Shown here in pieces: positions 1-8,426 of a stretch of 64,000 nt of DNA. A program made the position numbers and the translations under genes. A model generated the notes under the pieces. It was not told the origin of the DNA and ran no database searches. It worked only from the letters and a program-made list of their open reading frames with translations. The first letter of the stretch is position 1. Every line of letters starts with the position of its first letter. Source of the DNA: Pseudomonas sp. MUP55 (GTDB lineage Bacteria; Pseudomonadota; Gammaproteobacteria; Pseudomonadales; Pseudomonadaceae); the NCBI RefSeq assembly GCF_034043515.1, contig NZ_CP138214.1, forward strand, positions 5,091,501 to 5,155,500, in the 5' to 3' direction.

Positions 1-858
1 GCGGGTGAGAAAAATCGCCGACGGGTTGGAGACTTCTTTGAGCCCCCGGTCAGTCATGGCAAACACACCCAACTCGTTCACCGCGCCAAAGCGGTTTTTC
101 ACCGCCCGCAACAACCGCAGGCGGCCGTCGGATTCGCCTTCGAAATACAGCACGGTGTCCACCATGTGCTCCAGCACGCGCGGCCCGGCCAGCGCGCCTT
201 CCTTGGTCACGTGGCCGACCAGGAAGATCGCCGTACCGCTCTGCTTGGCATAGCGCACCAGCAGCGCGGCACTTTCACGCACCTGAGAGACGCCGCCAGG
301 GGCCGACTGCAGTTGCTCGGTGAAAATCGTCTGGATCGAGTCGATCACCATGACCTTCGGCTTTTCGATGCGTGCCGTGGCGATGATGCTTTCAATACAG
401 GTTTCGGTCATGACCCGCAGTTGGTCCTGGGGCAAGCCCAGGCGGCGGGCGCGCATCGCCACTTGCTGCTGCGACTCCTCACCAGTGACGTACAGCGCCG
501 GCATGCGGCTGGCAATGCTGCACAGGGTTTGCAGCAGGATCGTGGATTTACCGATGCCCGGGTCACCGCCGATCAGTACGACCGAGCCGTCCACCAGGCC
601 ACCGCCCAATACCCGGTCCAGCTCACCGGAGGCGGTGGAGAAGCGCGGGATCTCTTCGACGCTGACTTCGGCCAGGGTCTTGATCTGCGCCTGTTGCCCG
701 GTCCAGCCGGCGCGGCCGGTGGGGGCAGCGGCGCCACCGCTCTCAATCATGGTTTCAGTCAGGGTGTTCCACGCACCGCACTCGCCGCACTGGCCTGCCC
801 ATTTGGGAAAGGTCGCGCCGCACTCCGTGCAGCCGTACATGCGCTTGGCCTTTGCCAT
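1..858 (-). CDS. radA: DNA repair protein RadA (5' part, runs off the window edge)
   Basis: RadA is a RecA-like ATPase and DNA helicase that processes recombination intermediates in the cytoplasm. The visible 286 residues start at the ATG whose complement is at 856-858. They show the N-terminal zinc finger (Cys10, Cys13, Cys24, Cys27), the Walker A segment GDPGIGKST at about residues 98-106, and the RadA signature KNRFG near the end of the visible part. The C-terminal Lon-like domain lies beyond base 1. It is transcribed away from ankB. The family call is firm; only the 3' end is missing. Confidence 0.97.
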   Translation of the reverse strand, partial: MAKAKRMYGCTECGATFPKWAGQCGECGAWNTLTETMIESGGAAAPTGRAGWTGQQAQIKTLAEVSVEEIPRFSTASGELDRVLGGGLVDGSVVLIGGDPGIGKSTILLQTLCSIASRMPALYVTGEESQQQVAMRARRLGLPQDQLRVMTETCIESIIATARIEKPKVMVIDSIQTIFTEQLQSAPGGVSQVRESAALLVRYAKQSGTAIFLVGHVTKEGALAGPRVLEHMVDTVLYFEGESDGRLRLLRAVKNRFGAVNELGVFAMTDRGLKEVSNPSAIFLTR

Positions 859-893
859 TTGAGAACCTCCAACCGAAAAACCGCGATGATAGC

Positions 894-1442
894 TCAGCGC
901 GGCGCCGGGGTCCGGATTTCGCCATTGGCCAAACGTGAAGCACTGTTACCGATGGGGTCTTCGGCGTTGAGATCGGCGCCTTTGGCCTTGAGCTCGCCGA
1001 GCAGTTCGACACGCTTGAACAGCCCGGCGTACATGGCGGCGGTCTGCCCCGCGCCGTTGCGCTGGTCGGGGTTGCAGTCGGTGGCCAGCAGGCGCTGGGC
1101 AATTTTCAGTTCGCCTTTGAAGATGGCGCCCATCAGCGCAGTGTTGCCGCGCTTGTCTTGCACGCACGCGTCGGCACCGGCGGCGAGCAAGCGCTCCACG
1201 TAGGCGCTTTCACCGTGGTACGCGGCCAGGATCAACGCGGTGTAGCCCTTGTCGTCCTGAGTATTCAGGGCGTAGCCCGATTCAATGAAAGTGTTGAGCA
1301 TGTCGAGATCGCCACGACGGGCGGCGTCGAAATAATAGTCCTGAAGCTGCGCCTTGAGCGCACCAGGGTCATTGGATGGGGGTTGTTCGGCCAGCGCACT
1401 GAACGAACAGCAGGCCAGCAGTACCCATATGAACGTACGCAT
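894..1442 (-). CDS. ankB: Periplasmic ankyrin-repeat protein AnkB
   Basis: This 182-aa protein begins with a signal peptide (MRTFIWVLLACCSFSALA) followed by ankyrin repeats from about residue 40 to the end, with recurring TALMGA/TALILAAYHGE-type helices. A longer upstream in-frame start is rejected because it would translate the REP-type repeat between this gene and katB and bury the signal peptide. In P. aeruginosa ankB lies directly downstream of katB and is needed for full KatB activity in the periplasm. Here the order and strand are the same (katB at 1581-3122), separated by a palindromic repeat. The chaperone or scaffold role is inferred from that precedent. Confidence 0.85.
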   Translation of the reverse strand: MRTFIWVLLACCSFSALAEQPPSNDPGALKAQLQDYYFDAARRGDLDMLNTFIESGYALNTQDDKGYTALILAAYHGESAYVERLLAAGADACVQDKRGNTALMGAIFKGELKIAQRLLATDCNPDQRNGAGQTAAMYAGLFKRVELLGELKAKGADLNAEDPIGNSASRLANGEIRTPAPR

Positions 1443-1469
1443 GATCAAAATCCTTGAGAAAGATCCCCT

Positions 1470-1569
1470 TGTAGGCGCGAGCTTGCTCGCGAAAAACGTC
1501 AACGATAACGCGTGCATCCTGGATAAATGCGTTGCCTTTGAGTTCTTCGCGAGCAAGCTCGCTCCTACA
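1470..1569. repeat. REP-type inverted repeat between katB and ankB
   Basis: Two head-to-head palindromes of the form GCGAGCTTGCTCGCGAA and TTCGCGAGCAAGCTCGCTCC flank about 60 bases. The same repeat type occurs at 7121-7220. It lies inside the probable katB-ankB transcript, where it could stabilise or attenuate the mRNA. Confidence 0.8.
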
Positions 1570-1580
1570 GGTGGGCGCGG

Positions 1581-3122
1581 TTAGTCGCTCAGTTTTTCAG
1601 CCAATGCCTTCACACGTGCCAAGTCGCCCTTGGCTACCTTGGCCACGCCGGTGCCGTATTCCGGGTCGGCCTTGTAGAGGAACGAGAGGATGATGTGCTT
1701 GCTTTCGTCATCGGTGGTCGCCAGCGAGCCGCCGAAGTTGTCGATCAGGTTCTGACGCTCTTTCTTGCTGTAGGAGCGATACAGGTCACCGGCCTGCTTG
1801 AAGTTCTGCTCACGCTGGATCTTCACCTGCTGGGTACTGCCAGACAGCGGCGACTGGCTGTAGCGCGCAGCTTGCGGCTCTTCACGTGGCAACAGGCGGC
1901 TTGGCTGGTAGTTCACGCCGGTGGTGGTCTTGCCGAAGTTCATCGCACCGTCCTGGTTGCCGTTGTTGACGGCCACCCGTGGCGCATTGATCGGCAGTTG
2001 CAGCGCGTTGGCGCCCAGGCGGTACATTTGCGTGTCCGCATAGGAGAACACTCGACCTTGCAGCAGGCGGTCTTCCGACGGTTCGATACCCGGCACCAGG
2101 TTGGCCGGCGCCATCGCTACTTGCTCGGTCTCTTGGAACACATTGGCCGGGTTGCGGTTGAGCACCATTTGCCCAACTTTGCGCTCGGGTACATTTGGCC
2201 AGATCTTGGTCGCGTCCAACGGGTCGAAATCAAACTTGGCCAAGTCTTCAGGCTTCAGCACTTGCACATACAAGTCCCACTTGGGGAAGTCGCCCTTGTT
2301 GATATGGGTGACCAAGTCATTGGTCATGTGGCTGTAGTCACGCCCCTGCACTTCGGTCACTTGCTTGGGATCAAGATTCTTGATGCCTTGCAGGCTCTTC
2401 CAGTGGAACTTGACGTAGTGCACTTCGCCCTTGGCGTTGATCAACTTGTAGGCATGTACGCCATTGCCGTCCATTTCCCGATAACTGGCCGGCGTACCGG
2501 AGTCCGAATACAACTCGGTCAGGGTGCGAGTGGACTCTGGAACATGGGAGAAGAAGTCGAAACGACGCGAGTCGTCGTCCAGGTTAGTGCGCGGGTCCGG
2601 TTTGAAGGCGTGCACCATGTCGGGGAACTTGATGGCATCGCGGATGAAGAAGGTTGGGAAGTTGTTACCGACCAGGTCCCAGTTGCCTTCGGCGGTGTAG
2701 AACTTGGTGGCGAAGCCACGCGGGTCGCGCAGGGTTTCCGGGGAGTGGTTACCGTGGACCACGGCCGAGAAGCGCACGAACACCGGCGTGGCTTCACCTG
2801 CTGCAAACACCTTGGCCTTGGTCAGGTCGCTGAGGTTGTCGGTCACGGTGAAGGTGCCATGGGCGCCCGTGCCGCGTGCGTGAACCACACGCTCCGGGAT
2901 GCGTTCGCGGTCAAAGCGCTGCAGCTTCTGGATCAGTTGAACATCCTGCAGCAGCACCGGGCCATTGGCACCGGCCGTCTGCGAATTCTGGTTATCCCCA
3001 ACGTTGGCACCGTTATCACGGGTCAGGTTGGCGGCTTGCACGGAGAGGGTCAGCAGGCTGGCGGTCACCAACGCCAACGCCTGACGCGCCGACACCGGCC
3101 TGCGGTTGATTGAACTGTTCAT
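1581..3122 (-). CDS. katB: Secreted monofunctional haem catalase KatB
   Basis: KatB disproportionates hydrogen peroxide, here probably in the periplasm. The 513-aa product has an N-terminal Sec signal (about residues 1-30, hydrophobic ALALVTASLLTLSVQA). It carries the distal active-site region VVHARGTGAHG, the conserved NNFPTFFIRD asparagine segment, and the proximal haem-tyrosine region RVFSYADTQ. The start was set at the ATG at 3120-3122 because AGAGGAAA lies six bases upstream; an in-frame start ten codons earlier lacks a ribosome site. The next gene downstream on the same strand is ankB, as in the peroxide-inducible katB-ankB operon of P. aeruginosa. I could not identify an OxyR site by eye in the 280 bases upstream. 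Confidence 0.95.
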   Translation of the reverse strand: MNSSINRRPVSARQALALVTASLLTLSVQAANLTRDNGANVGDNQNSQTAGANGPVLLQDVQLIQKLQRFDRERIPERVVHARGTGAHGTFTVTDNLSDLTKAKVFAAGEATPVFVRFSAVVHGNHSPETLRDPRGFATKFYTAEGNWDLVGNNFPTFFIRDAIKFPDMVHAFKPDPRTNLDDDSRRFDFFSHVPESTRTLTELYSDSGTPASYREMDGNGVHAYKLINAKGEVHYVKFHWKSLQGIKNLDPKQVTEVQGRDYSHMTNDLVTHINKGDFPKWDLYVQVLKPEDLAKFDFDPLDATKIWPNVPERKVGQMVLNRNPANVFQETEQVAMAPANLVPGIEPSEDRLLQGRVFSYADTQMYRLGANALQLPINAPRVAVNNGNQDGAMNFGKTTTGVNYQPSRLLPREEPQAARYSQSPLSGSTQQVKIQREQNFKQAGDLYRSYSKKERQNLIDNFGGSLATTDDESKHIILSFLYKADPEYGTGVAKVAKGDLARVKALAEKLSD

Positions 3123-3408
3123 CGAGGTTTCCTCTGGTTTTTTAGTGCACATTCAGTTGTGCTTGCCAGAGGCTAGTGACCTGCGGGTCAGAAGATAAAT
3201 AGAAAAACGCCACAGGCCCGATTGAGAAAAACATGTGGTAACCCACTGAAATTCTGCGTATTTCGCGCGCGATTGGTGGCACTTTGCAAACTAATTGCGA
3301 TTTAATGTGTCGATAACAACCAACAGTGTTAACGGTTGTGTCGCGCAAGCCTGCTACGACTGACTTACACTGACCTCCACCCTTCTCATCTGTAACAAGG
3401 AATAACTT

Positions 3409-3825
3409 ATGGGCGTGATCAGTGAATTCAAGGCCTTCGCGGTCAAAGGTAATGTGGTCGACATGGCCGTCGGTATTATCATCGGCGCCGCTTTCGGCAA
3501 AATTGTTTCCTCGTTTGTAGGGGATGTGGTGATGCCGCCGATAGGCCTGTTGATCGGTGGCGTGGATTTCGGTGACCTGGCCATCACGCTCAAAGCCGCC
3601 CAAGGCGATGTCCCGGCGGTCGTGCTGGCCTACGGCAAATTCATCCAGAGCGTGATCGACTTCGTGATCGTTGCGTTCGCCATCTTCATGGGCGTGAAGG
3701 CGATCAACCGCCTCAAACGCGAAGAGGCCGTAGCGCCGAGCCTGCCGCCGACGCCGACGAAGGAAGAGGTGTTGTTGGGCGAGATCCGCGATCTGCTCAA
3801 GGCACAGCATGACAAACCGCTCTGA
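3409..3825 (+). CDS. mscL: Large-conductance mechanosensitive channel MscL
   Basis: MscL is an inner-membrane homopentamer that opens under membrane tension and protects cells from hypo-osmotic lysis. The 138-aa length is normal. The N-terminal amphipathic helix ([11 protein letters not shown]) leads into TM1 with the [18 protein letters not shown] glycine-rich packing face; TM2 follows at about residues 72-100, then the charged cytoplasmic helix. AAGGAAT precedes the ATG. It stands alone, convergent with fpr across a hairpin at 3864-3883. Confidence 0.97.
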   Translation: MGVISEFKAFAVKGNVVDMAVGIIIGAAFGKIVSSFVGDVVMPPIGLLIGGVDFGDLAITLKAAQGDVPAVVLAYGKFIQSVIDFVIVAFAIFMGVKAINRLKREEAVAPSLPPTPTKEEVLLGEIRDLLKAQHDKPL

Positions 3826-3863
3826 CCAGCGGATTAGAAGCAGCAACGCGAAGTGACCTGTGG

Positions 3864-3883
3864 CGAGGGAGCTTGCTCCCTCA
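3864..3883. terminator. Hairpin between convergent mscL and fpr
   Basis: GAGGGAGC-TT-GCTCCCTC forms a nearly perfect hairpin in the intergenic space between two convergent genes. There is no strong T run on either side, so it may be a REP-like element acting as a bidirectional transcript end rather than a classical terminator. Confidence 0.55.
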
Positions 3884-3930
3884 CCACAAGTACGGCGTTT
3901 GCCTGACAGGCCTTAGCTCGTAAGGCTTTC

Positions 3931-4707
3931 TCACCAGTAGTTTTCCACCGCCACCTGGCCCGGGCGCCGGCTCAGGCTCAGCTGCAGGTCGCGCTGCTTG
4001 AGCAACTGCCGGGTGTCATCGACCATTTGAGGGTTGCCGCAAATCAGCACGCGGGAGTGCTCCGGGGTCAGCGCGACGCCGGCAGCACGCTCCAGCTCGC
4101 CGTTCTCGATCAACGTGGTGATGCGCCCGTTCAGCGCGCCCGGATTCCGCTCACGCGTGACAATAGGGATGTAGGTCAGCTTGTGGGCATATTCAGCCAG
4201 GTGTTCACGCGTGCCCAGTTCAGTGATCAGCGACTGGTACGCCAGTTCCTTGGCCTCGCGAGCGCTGTACACCAGGACGATACGCTCGAACTTCTCCCAT
4301 ACCTCGAAATCCTGCAGGATCGACAGGAAAGGCGCCACGCCGGTACCGGTGCCCAGCATCCACAAGTCCCGCCCGTCCACAAAGCGGTTCAGGGTCAGGA
4401 AACCGGTGGCCTGACGCTCTACCAGCAACGTATCGCCCACCTTCAGGCGGCTCAACTCACTGGTGAACTCCCCCCCCGGCACGACAATGGAAAAGAAATC
4501 GAGGTGCTCGTCAAACGGCGACGACACGATGGAATAAGCGCGCCACACCGTACTGCCATCCGCCTTGGTGACGCCCAGGCGCACGAACTGGCCGGCGGTG
4601 AAACGAAAACCGGAATCGCGGGTGGTGCGCAGGGTGAAGAGGCTGGGCGTCAACGATTGCACGTCGAGCAGGGTCTGGCGGGTAAATTTTTCAGCACTGG
4701 CCGTCAT
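3931..4707 (-). CDS. fpr: Ferredoxin/flavodoxin-NADP+ reductase
   Basis: This 258-aa flavoprotein transfers electrons between NADPH and ferredoxin or flavodoxin and supports Fe-S repair and oxidative-stress defence. The FAD-binding RAYSIVSSP motif is at about residue 54, the NADP-binding GTGTGVAPFLS at about 115, and ICGNP near the C terminus. It ends in an aromatic Trp, like E. coli Fpr and unlike the other Pseudomonas paralogue. The start (ATG complement 4705-4707) gives the family-typical MTASAEKFT N terminus; a further upstream start is not needed. The adjacent regulator is a LuxR protein, not the LysR-type FinR that neighbours the other pseudomonad fpr, so this is probably the FprB-type copy. 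Confidence 0.92.
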   Translation of the reverse strand: MTASAEKFTRQTLLDVQSLTPSLFTLRTTRDSGFRFTAGQFVRLGVTKADGSTVWRAYSIVSSPFDEHLDFFSIVVPGGEFTSELSRLKVGDTLLVERQATGFLTLNRFVDGRDLWMLGTGTGVAPFLSILQDFEVWEKFERIVLVYSAREAKELAYQSLITELGTREHLAEYAHKLTYIPIVTRERNPGALNGRITTLIENGELERAAGVALTPEHSRVLICGNPQMVDDTRQLLKQRDLQLSLSRRPGQVAVENYW

Positions 4708-5134
4708 GGGTGGCTCCGTTTTGCACAGGGGCTTAGTGTCGCTCAAAGCAGGCCGCGCAAACACCGCTGATTTGTACTGGCATTGCATAAACCCAAGACG
4801 GCGACTGTGTCAGTGTTGTGACAAAAGTGGCGAATAGCGCCGCCTCAACTTCGAACTAAACATTTTGCTATTAACGAATTCGAAATACGCTAAAAGTTGA
4901 AGCTGAACGCTCGAAATATATCACTTTGATACCACCGATAACCTGTTGAAAACGCAAGCACTACTTCGTTGGCTCCTGAAAACGCTTAGCCCTGATACAC
5001 CGGAGAAGGCTAAGAACCTACTAACGATTGAATTTTTTTCCCGCTCGCTCGTACGACTTATCCTACACTTGGTTTTCGAGCAACCTTGGGATCCGGAAGT
5101 AACCAAGTCAGGAAACACCTATGGAGACTGTGCG
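4708..5134. other. Gap between fpr and the LuxR gene
   Basis: This 427-base AT-richer stretch must contain the divergent promoters of fpr and the LuxR solo. I see the palindrome CGAATTCG near 4880 but no convincing lux box or FinR-type site, and no credible small gene. Confidence 0.4.
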
Positions 5135-5845
5135 ATGGTCAAATGGCGCAACACACGGCTGCCCAAGCTGGAAGGCGAGAGCGAAATCACCAGCGTGTTT
5201 GAAATGGTCGTCAATCACACCTACGAGTTGGGATTCCAATATTGCTCATTTACGATGAGCTCCCAAGCGCACAGCAACCAAACAGAACCCATTCATCTTA
5301 GTAACCATCCAAATGAATGGAGAACTATTTACAAGCAAGCGCATTTCTTCGATGTAGATCCTGTGGTGTCCCAGTGTAAAAATAGTGTACTGCCCATTCT
5401 CTGGAACAAAAAAACTTTCAGTGATACCCCTCAATTGTGGGAATTGGCCCAGTCGTTTGGCGCGCACTTAGGCTGGACCCAAGCGGTCCATGACTTCCAG
5501 GGTGTGTTCAGCATGCTGACGCTGACGCGTGGTAAAGGCGAGGTCAGCCCTGAAGAGCTTTACGAAAAAGCCGGGCAAGTGTTGTGGCTCTGCCACGCGA
5601 TGCATGCGGTTGTTGCGAAAAAATACGCCGATGAAACCCAAGTCAGCGCGCCCAGCAAGTTGACCGCCCGGGAAACGGAAGTGCTCAAATGGTCCGCCAT
5701 GGGCAAGACCGCCTCCGAAATCGCCGCCATTCTCTGTTTGTCCGAGCGCACCGTAGGCTTTCATATCAGCAGTACCTTCAAGAAATTGGGGGTGCACAAT
5801 AAAATCCAGGCCGTGCTCAGCGCCTCCAAGGCAGGGCTGTTTTAA
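5135..5845 (+). CDS. Orphan LuxR-type regulator with autoinducer-binding domain
   Basis: The 236-aa protein has an N-terminal autoinducer-binding domain (about residues 15-165) and a C-terminal LuxR helix-turn-helix (about 172-230) beginning LTARETEVLKW. Pocket residues typical of acyl-homoserine-lactone receptors are present: Trp62, Tyr66, Asp75-Pro76, Trp90 and Gly113, matching TraR Trp57, Tyr61, Asp70-Pro71, Trp85 and the later glycine. The start was set at 5135 because a GGAG lies eight bases upstream; in-frame upstream starts would read through an AT-rich promoter-like stretch. No luxI-type synthase is in the window, so it is a LuxR solo. Base composition is lower in GC than its neighbours. 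Confidence 0.88.
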   Translation: MVKWRNTRLPKLEGESEITSVFEMVVNHTYELGFQYCSFTMSSQAHSNQTEPIHLSNHPNEWRTIYKQAHFFDVDPVVSQCKNSVLPILWNKKTFSDTPQLWELAQSFGAHLGWTQAVHDFQGVFSMLTLTRGKGEVSPEELYEKAGQVLWLCHAMHAVVAKKYADETQVSAPSKLTARETEVLKWSAMGKTASEIAAILCLSERTVGFHISSTFKKLGVHNKIQAVLSASKAGLF

Positions 5846-5987
5846 CCACCGCAAGAAACACCGCATGTAATCGCGGTCAAAAAAAAGTAACATTTACGGC
5901 CAATTCTGAGTGTTGATGCTGCCCTTTCAGAGGTTGCCTCGCCGTTCACTCAGACGGTTCCGTCGATTACCCAGAGCCTCCCCCGCC

Positions 5988-7112
5988 ATGCCCCTGCTTG
6001 ACAGCCCCTTCGCCCAGCTCGATTTGATTCGTCAGCCCGAGCAACACAATGACCCGCTGCAAGCCTTCGATGCCGCCGACGAGTATCTGCTCAGCCACCT
6101 CGCCAGCCAGCAACCCAACCCGGCAACCCGTGTGCTGGTACTCAATGACAGCTTCGGCGCCCTCGCGGCGAGCCTTGAAGGCCAGGTGCAGGTGATCTCC
6201 AGCGGCGACTCATTCCTCGCCGCCCAAGGCCTGGAGAAAAACCTGGTGCGCAACGGCAAGGCGTTTGATGCGGTGCCGTTCGTACCCGCCAGTCAGGTAC
6301 TGGTCGGGCCTTTCGATCGGGTGCTGCTGCGCGTGCCGAAAACCCTGGCACTGCTGGAAGAGCAACTGATCCGGCTGCACGGGCAGTTGGCGCCAGGCGC
6401 CGAAGTGATCGCCGGGGCGATGGTCAAACACTTGCCACGCGCCGCCGGTGAGCTGCTCGAGCGCTATATCGGGCCGATGCACGCCAGCCTCGCGGTCAAG
6501 AAGGCACGGCTGCTGATCGCCACCGTTGCGGATCGCCCTGCGCCCGTATCGCCCTACCCTACCCGCTACACGCTGGATACGCCGGCCATTGAATTGCTTA
6601 ACCATGCCAACGTGTTCTGCCGCGAAGGCCTGGACATCGGCACGCGTGCTTTCCTGCCGCACCTGCCGAGCAACCTGGGCAGCGCCCGCGTGGCGGACCT
6701 GGGCTGCGGCAACGGTGTATTGGCGATTGCCAGCGCACTGCAAAACCCCGACGCGCAGTACACACTGGTGGATGAGTCGTTCATGGCGGTGCAGTCGGCC
6801 AGCGAGAACTGGCAGGCCGCCCTGGGGCAACGCGAGATGATCGTGCGTGCCGGCGACGGCCTGGCCGGCCAGGAAGCGCAGTCGCTGGACGTGGTGCTGT
6901 GCAACCCGCCTTTCCACCAGCAGCAGGTGGTGGGCGACTTTCTCGCCTGGCGCATGTTCCAGCAGGCGCGGGAAGCCCTGGTGGTGGGCGGCGCGCTGTA
7001 TATCGTCGGTAACCGTCACCTGGGTTACCACAGCAAATTGGCGCGCCTGTTCCGCGGCGTCGAGCAAGTGGCGGCCACGCCCAAGTTCGTCATTCTCAAG
7101 GCCCGCAAATAA
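5988..7112 (+). CDS. rlmG: 23S rRNA (guanine-N2)-methyltransferase RlmG
   Basis: RlmG methylates a 23S rRNA guanine (G1835 in E. coli) using S-adenosylmethionine. The 374-aa protein has the duplicated methyltransferase layout of the RsmC/RlmG group: a degenerate N-terminal domain and a catalytic C-terminal half with the SAM-binding VADLGCGNGVLA at about residue 237 and the base-flipping NPPF motif (CNPPFHQQ) at about 306. The start MPLLDSPFAQLD is the family form; an upstream in-frame start adds an arginine-rich stretch and is disfavoured. It is monocistronic, followed by a REP-type repeat. Confidence 0.93.
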   Translation: MPLLDSPFAQLDLIRQPEQHNDPLQAFDAADEYLLSHLASQQPNPATRVLVLNDSFGALAASLEGQVQVISSGDSFLAAQGLEKNLVRNGKAFDAVPFVPASQVLVGPFDRVLLRVPKTLALLEEQLIRLHGQLAPGAEVIAGAMVKHLPRAAGELLERYIGPMHASLAVKKARLLIATVADRPAPVSPYPTRYTLDTPAIELLNHANVFCREGLDIGTRAFLPHLPSNLGSARVADLGCGNGVLAIASALQNPDAQYTLVDESFMAVQSASENWQAALGQREMIVRAGDGLAGQEAQSLDVVLCNPPFHQQQVVGDFLAWRMFQQAREALVVGGALYIVGNRHLGYHSKLARLFRGVEQVAATPKFVILKARK

Positions 7113-7120
7113 AAAACCCG

Positions 7121-7220
7121 TTGTAGGAGCGAGCTTGCTCGCGAAAAACACCCAGGCAACGCGTCCATTCCGAATGAACGCGGTGCCCTGAGTTCTTCGC
7201 GAGCAAGCTCGCTCCTACAA
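7121..7220. repeat. REP-type inverted repeat after rlmG
   Basis: TTGTAGGAGCGAGCTTGCTC and its inverted partner ending GAGCAAGCTCGCTCCTACAA bracket about 60 bases. It has the same family and arm sequence as 1470-1569 and is placed between the ends of two convergent transcripts. Confidence 0.85.
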
Positions 7221-7237
7221 AAGCCCGGCTCGGGATA

Positions 7238-7405
7238 TCAATGGGTGGTCAGGCCTGCCGCATTCATGAACATGCGCATCAGGCTGGCGACGATGAACAG
7301 GGCCAGCACACTGCCGGTCCAGATCATCGCCAGCCATCCAAGGCGCCGCCACAGCGGCTGTTTCTCGGCCTGTTCGATGTCGTGCAACGAAGGTTTGCCC
7401 GGCAT
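7238..7405 (-). CDS. Small membrane protein of the cio operon (DUF2474 type)
   Basis: This 55-aa protein is encoded 12 bases after cioB on the same strand and preceded by AGGAGGG. It begins MPGKPSLHDIEQ, has a tryptophan-arginine cytoplasmic stretch, and then a single membrane helix (about residues 24-46, LAMIWTGSVLALFIVASLM). Tiny single-helix proteins in this position are accessory subunits of bd-type oxidases (CydX and analogues); the pseudomonad version is grouped as DUF2474. A stabilising role in the CioAB complex is inferred from position and topology. Confidence 0.85.
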   Translation of the reverse strand: MPGKPSLHDIEQAEKQPLWRRLGWLAMIWTGSVLALFIVASLMRMFMNAAGLTTH

Positions 7406-7417
7406 GTCGCGACCCTC

Positions 7418-8425
7418 CTAGTGATAACCGTCTTCATGGGTGACCTTGCCCCGGAACACGTAGTAGCTCCAGAAGGTGTACACCAGGATCAACGGGATGA
7501 TGAACAAGGTGCCCACCAGCATAAAGCCCTGGCTTTGCGGCGGTGCGGCGGCGTCCCAGATCGATACCGACGGTGGGATGATGTTCGGCCACAGGCTGAT
7601 CCCCAGGCCGCTGTAACCCAGGAAGATCAATACCAGCGTCAGCAGGAACGGCGTGTAGTGCGCATTGCGTGCCACGGCGCGGATCAGCCCGTACATGGTC
7701 ACCAGCACCAGCACCGGCACTGGCAGGAACCACAGCAGGTTTGGCAGGGTGAACCAGCGCGAGGCGATTTCCGGGTGGGTCAGCGGTGTCCAGATACTGA
7801 CGATACCGATCACGGCCAGCACCACGAAGGCCAGCGGTCGCGCGATGTTATGCATCTGCTCCTGCAACTTGCCTTCGGTCTTCATGATCAGCCAGGTGCA
7901 GCCGAGCAAGGCATACGCCACGATCAAGGCCACGCCGCAGAACATCGTGAACGGTGTGAGCCAGTCCAGCGAGCCACCCGCAAACTGGCGGTTCACCACC
8001 GGAATCCCGTCGATAAACGCCCCCAGCGCCACGCCCTGGAAGAACGTGGCTGTCAGTGAACCGCCGATAAACGCCTTGTCCCACAGGTGACGCTTGTGGT
8101 CCTTGGCCTTGAAGCGGAACTCGAAGGCCACGCCCCGAAAGATCAGCCCGATCAGCATCAGGATCAGCGGCAGGTACAACGCCGACAGCACCACCGAATA
8201 GGCCAGCGGGAACGCGCCGAACAATCCGGCACCGCCCAATACCAGCCAGGTTTCGTTGCCGTCCCACACCGGCGCCACGGTGTTCATCATCACGTCGCGG
8301 TCGGTCTTGCCCTGCACGAACGGAAACAGGATGCCGATGCCCAGGTCGAAGCCGTCCATGACCACGTACATCATGATCCCGAAAATAATGATCACAGCCC
8401 AGATCAGCGGAAGATCAATGCCCAT
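7418..8425 (-). CDS. cioB: Cyanide-insensitive bd-type quinol oxidase subunit II
   Basis: Subunit II (335 aa) pairs with CioA in the inner membrane to oxidise quinol and reduce oxygen to water. It starts MGIDLPLIWAVIIIFG and has the CydB hallmark near the N terminus, YVVMDGFDLGIGILFPF, followed by about eight hydrophobic helices. It begins one base after the end of cioA, so the two are translationally coupled. An upstream in-frame start inside the cioA tail was rejected. Confidence 0.95.
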   Translation of the reverse strand: MGIDLPLIWAVIIIFGIMMYVVMDGFDLGIGILFPFVQGKTDRDVMMNTVAPVWDGNETWLVLGGAGLFGAFPLAYSVVLSALYLPLILMLIGLIFRGVAFEFRFKAKDHKRHLWDKAFIGGSLTATFFQGVALGAFIDGIPVVNRQFAGGSLDWLTPFTMFCGVALIVAYALLGCTWLIMKTEGKLQEQMHNIARPLAFVVLAVIGIVSIWTPLTHPEIASRWFTLPNLLWFLPVPVLVLVTMYGLIRAVARNAHYTPFLLTLVLIFLGYSGLGISLWPNIIPPSVSIWDAAAPPQSQGFMLVGTLFIIPLILVYTFWSYYVFRGKVTHEDGYH

Positions 8426-8426
8426 C

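Noticed and set aside
1695..3113. Long plus-strand open frame (472 codons) opposite katB
   Set aside because: It mirrors a clear catalase gene; the translated product is rich in Gln, Arg, His and Val with no recognisable motif, as expected of the antisense of GC-rich coding DNA.
4789..5134. Lux box before the LuxR solo
   Set aside because: No 18-20-base dyad of the CTN...AG lux type could be found; only the short CGAATTCG palindrome is present.
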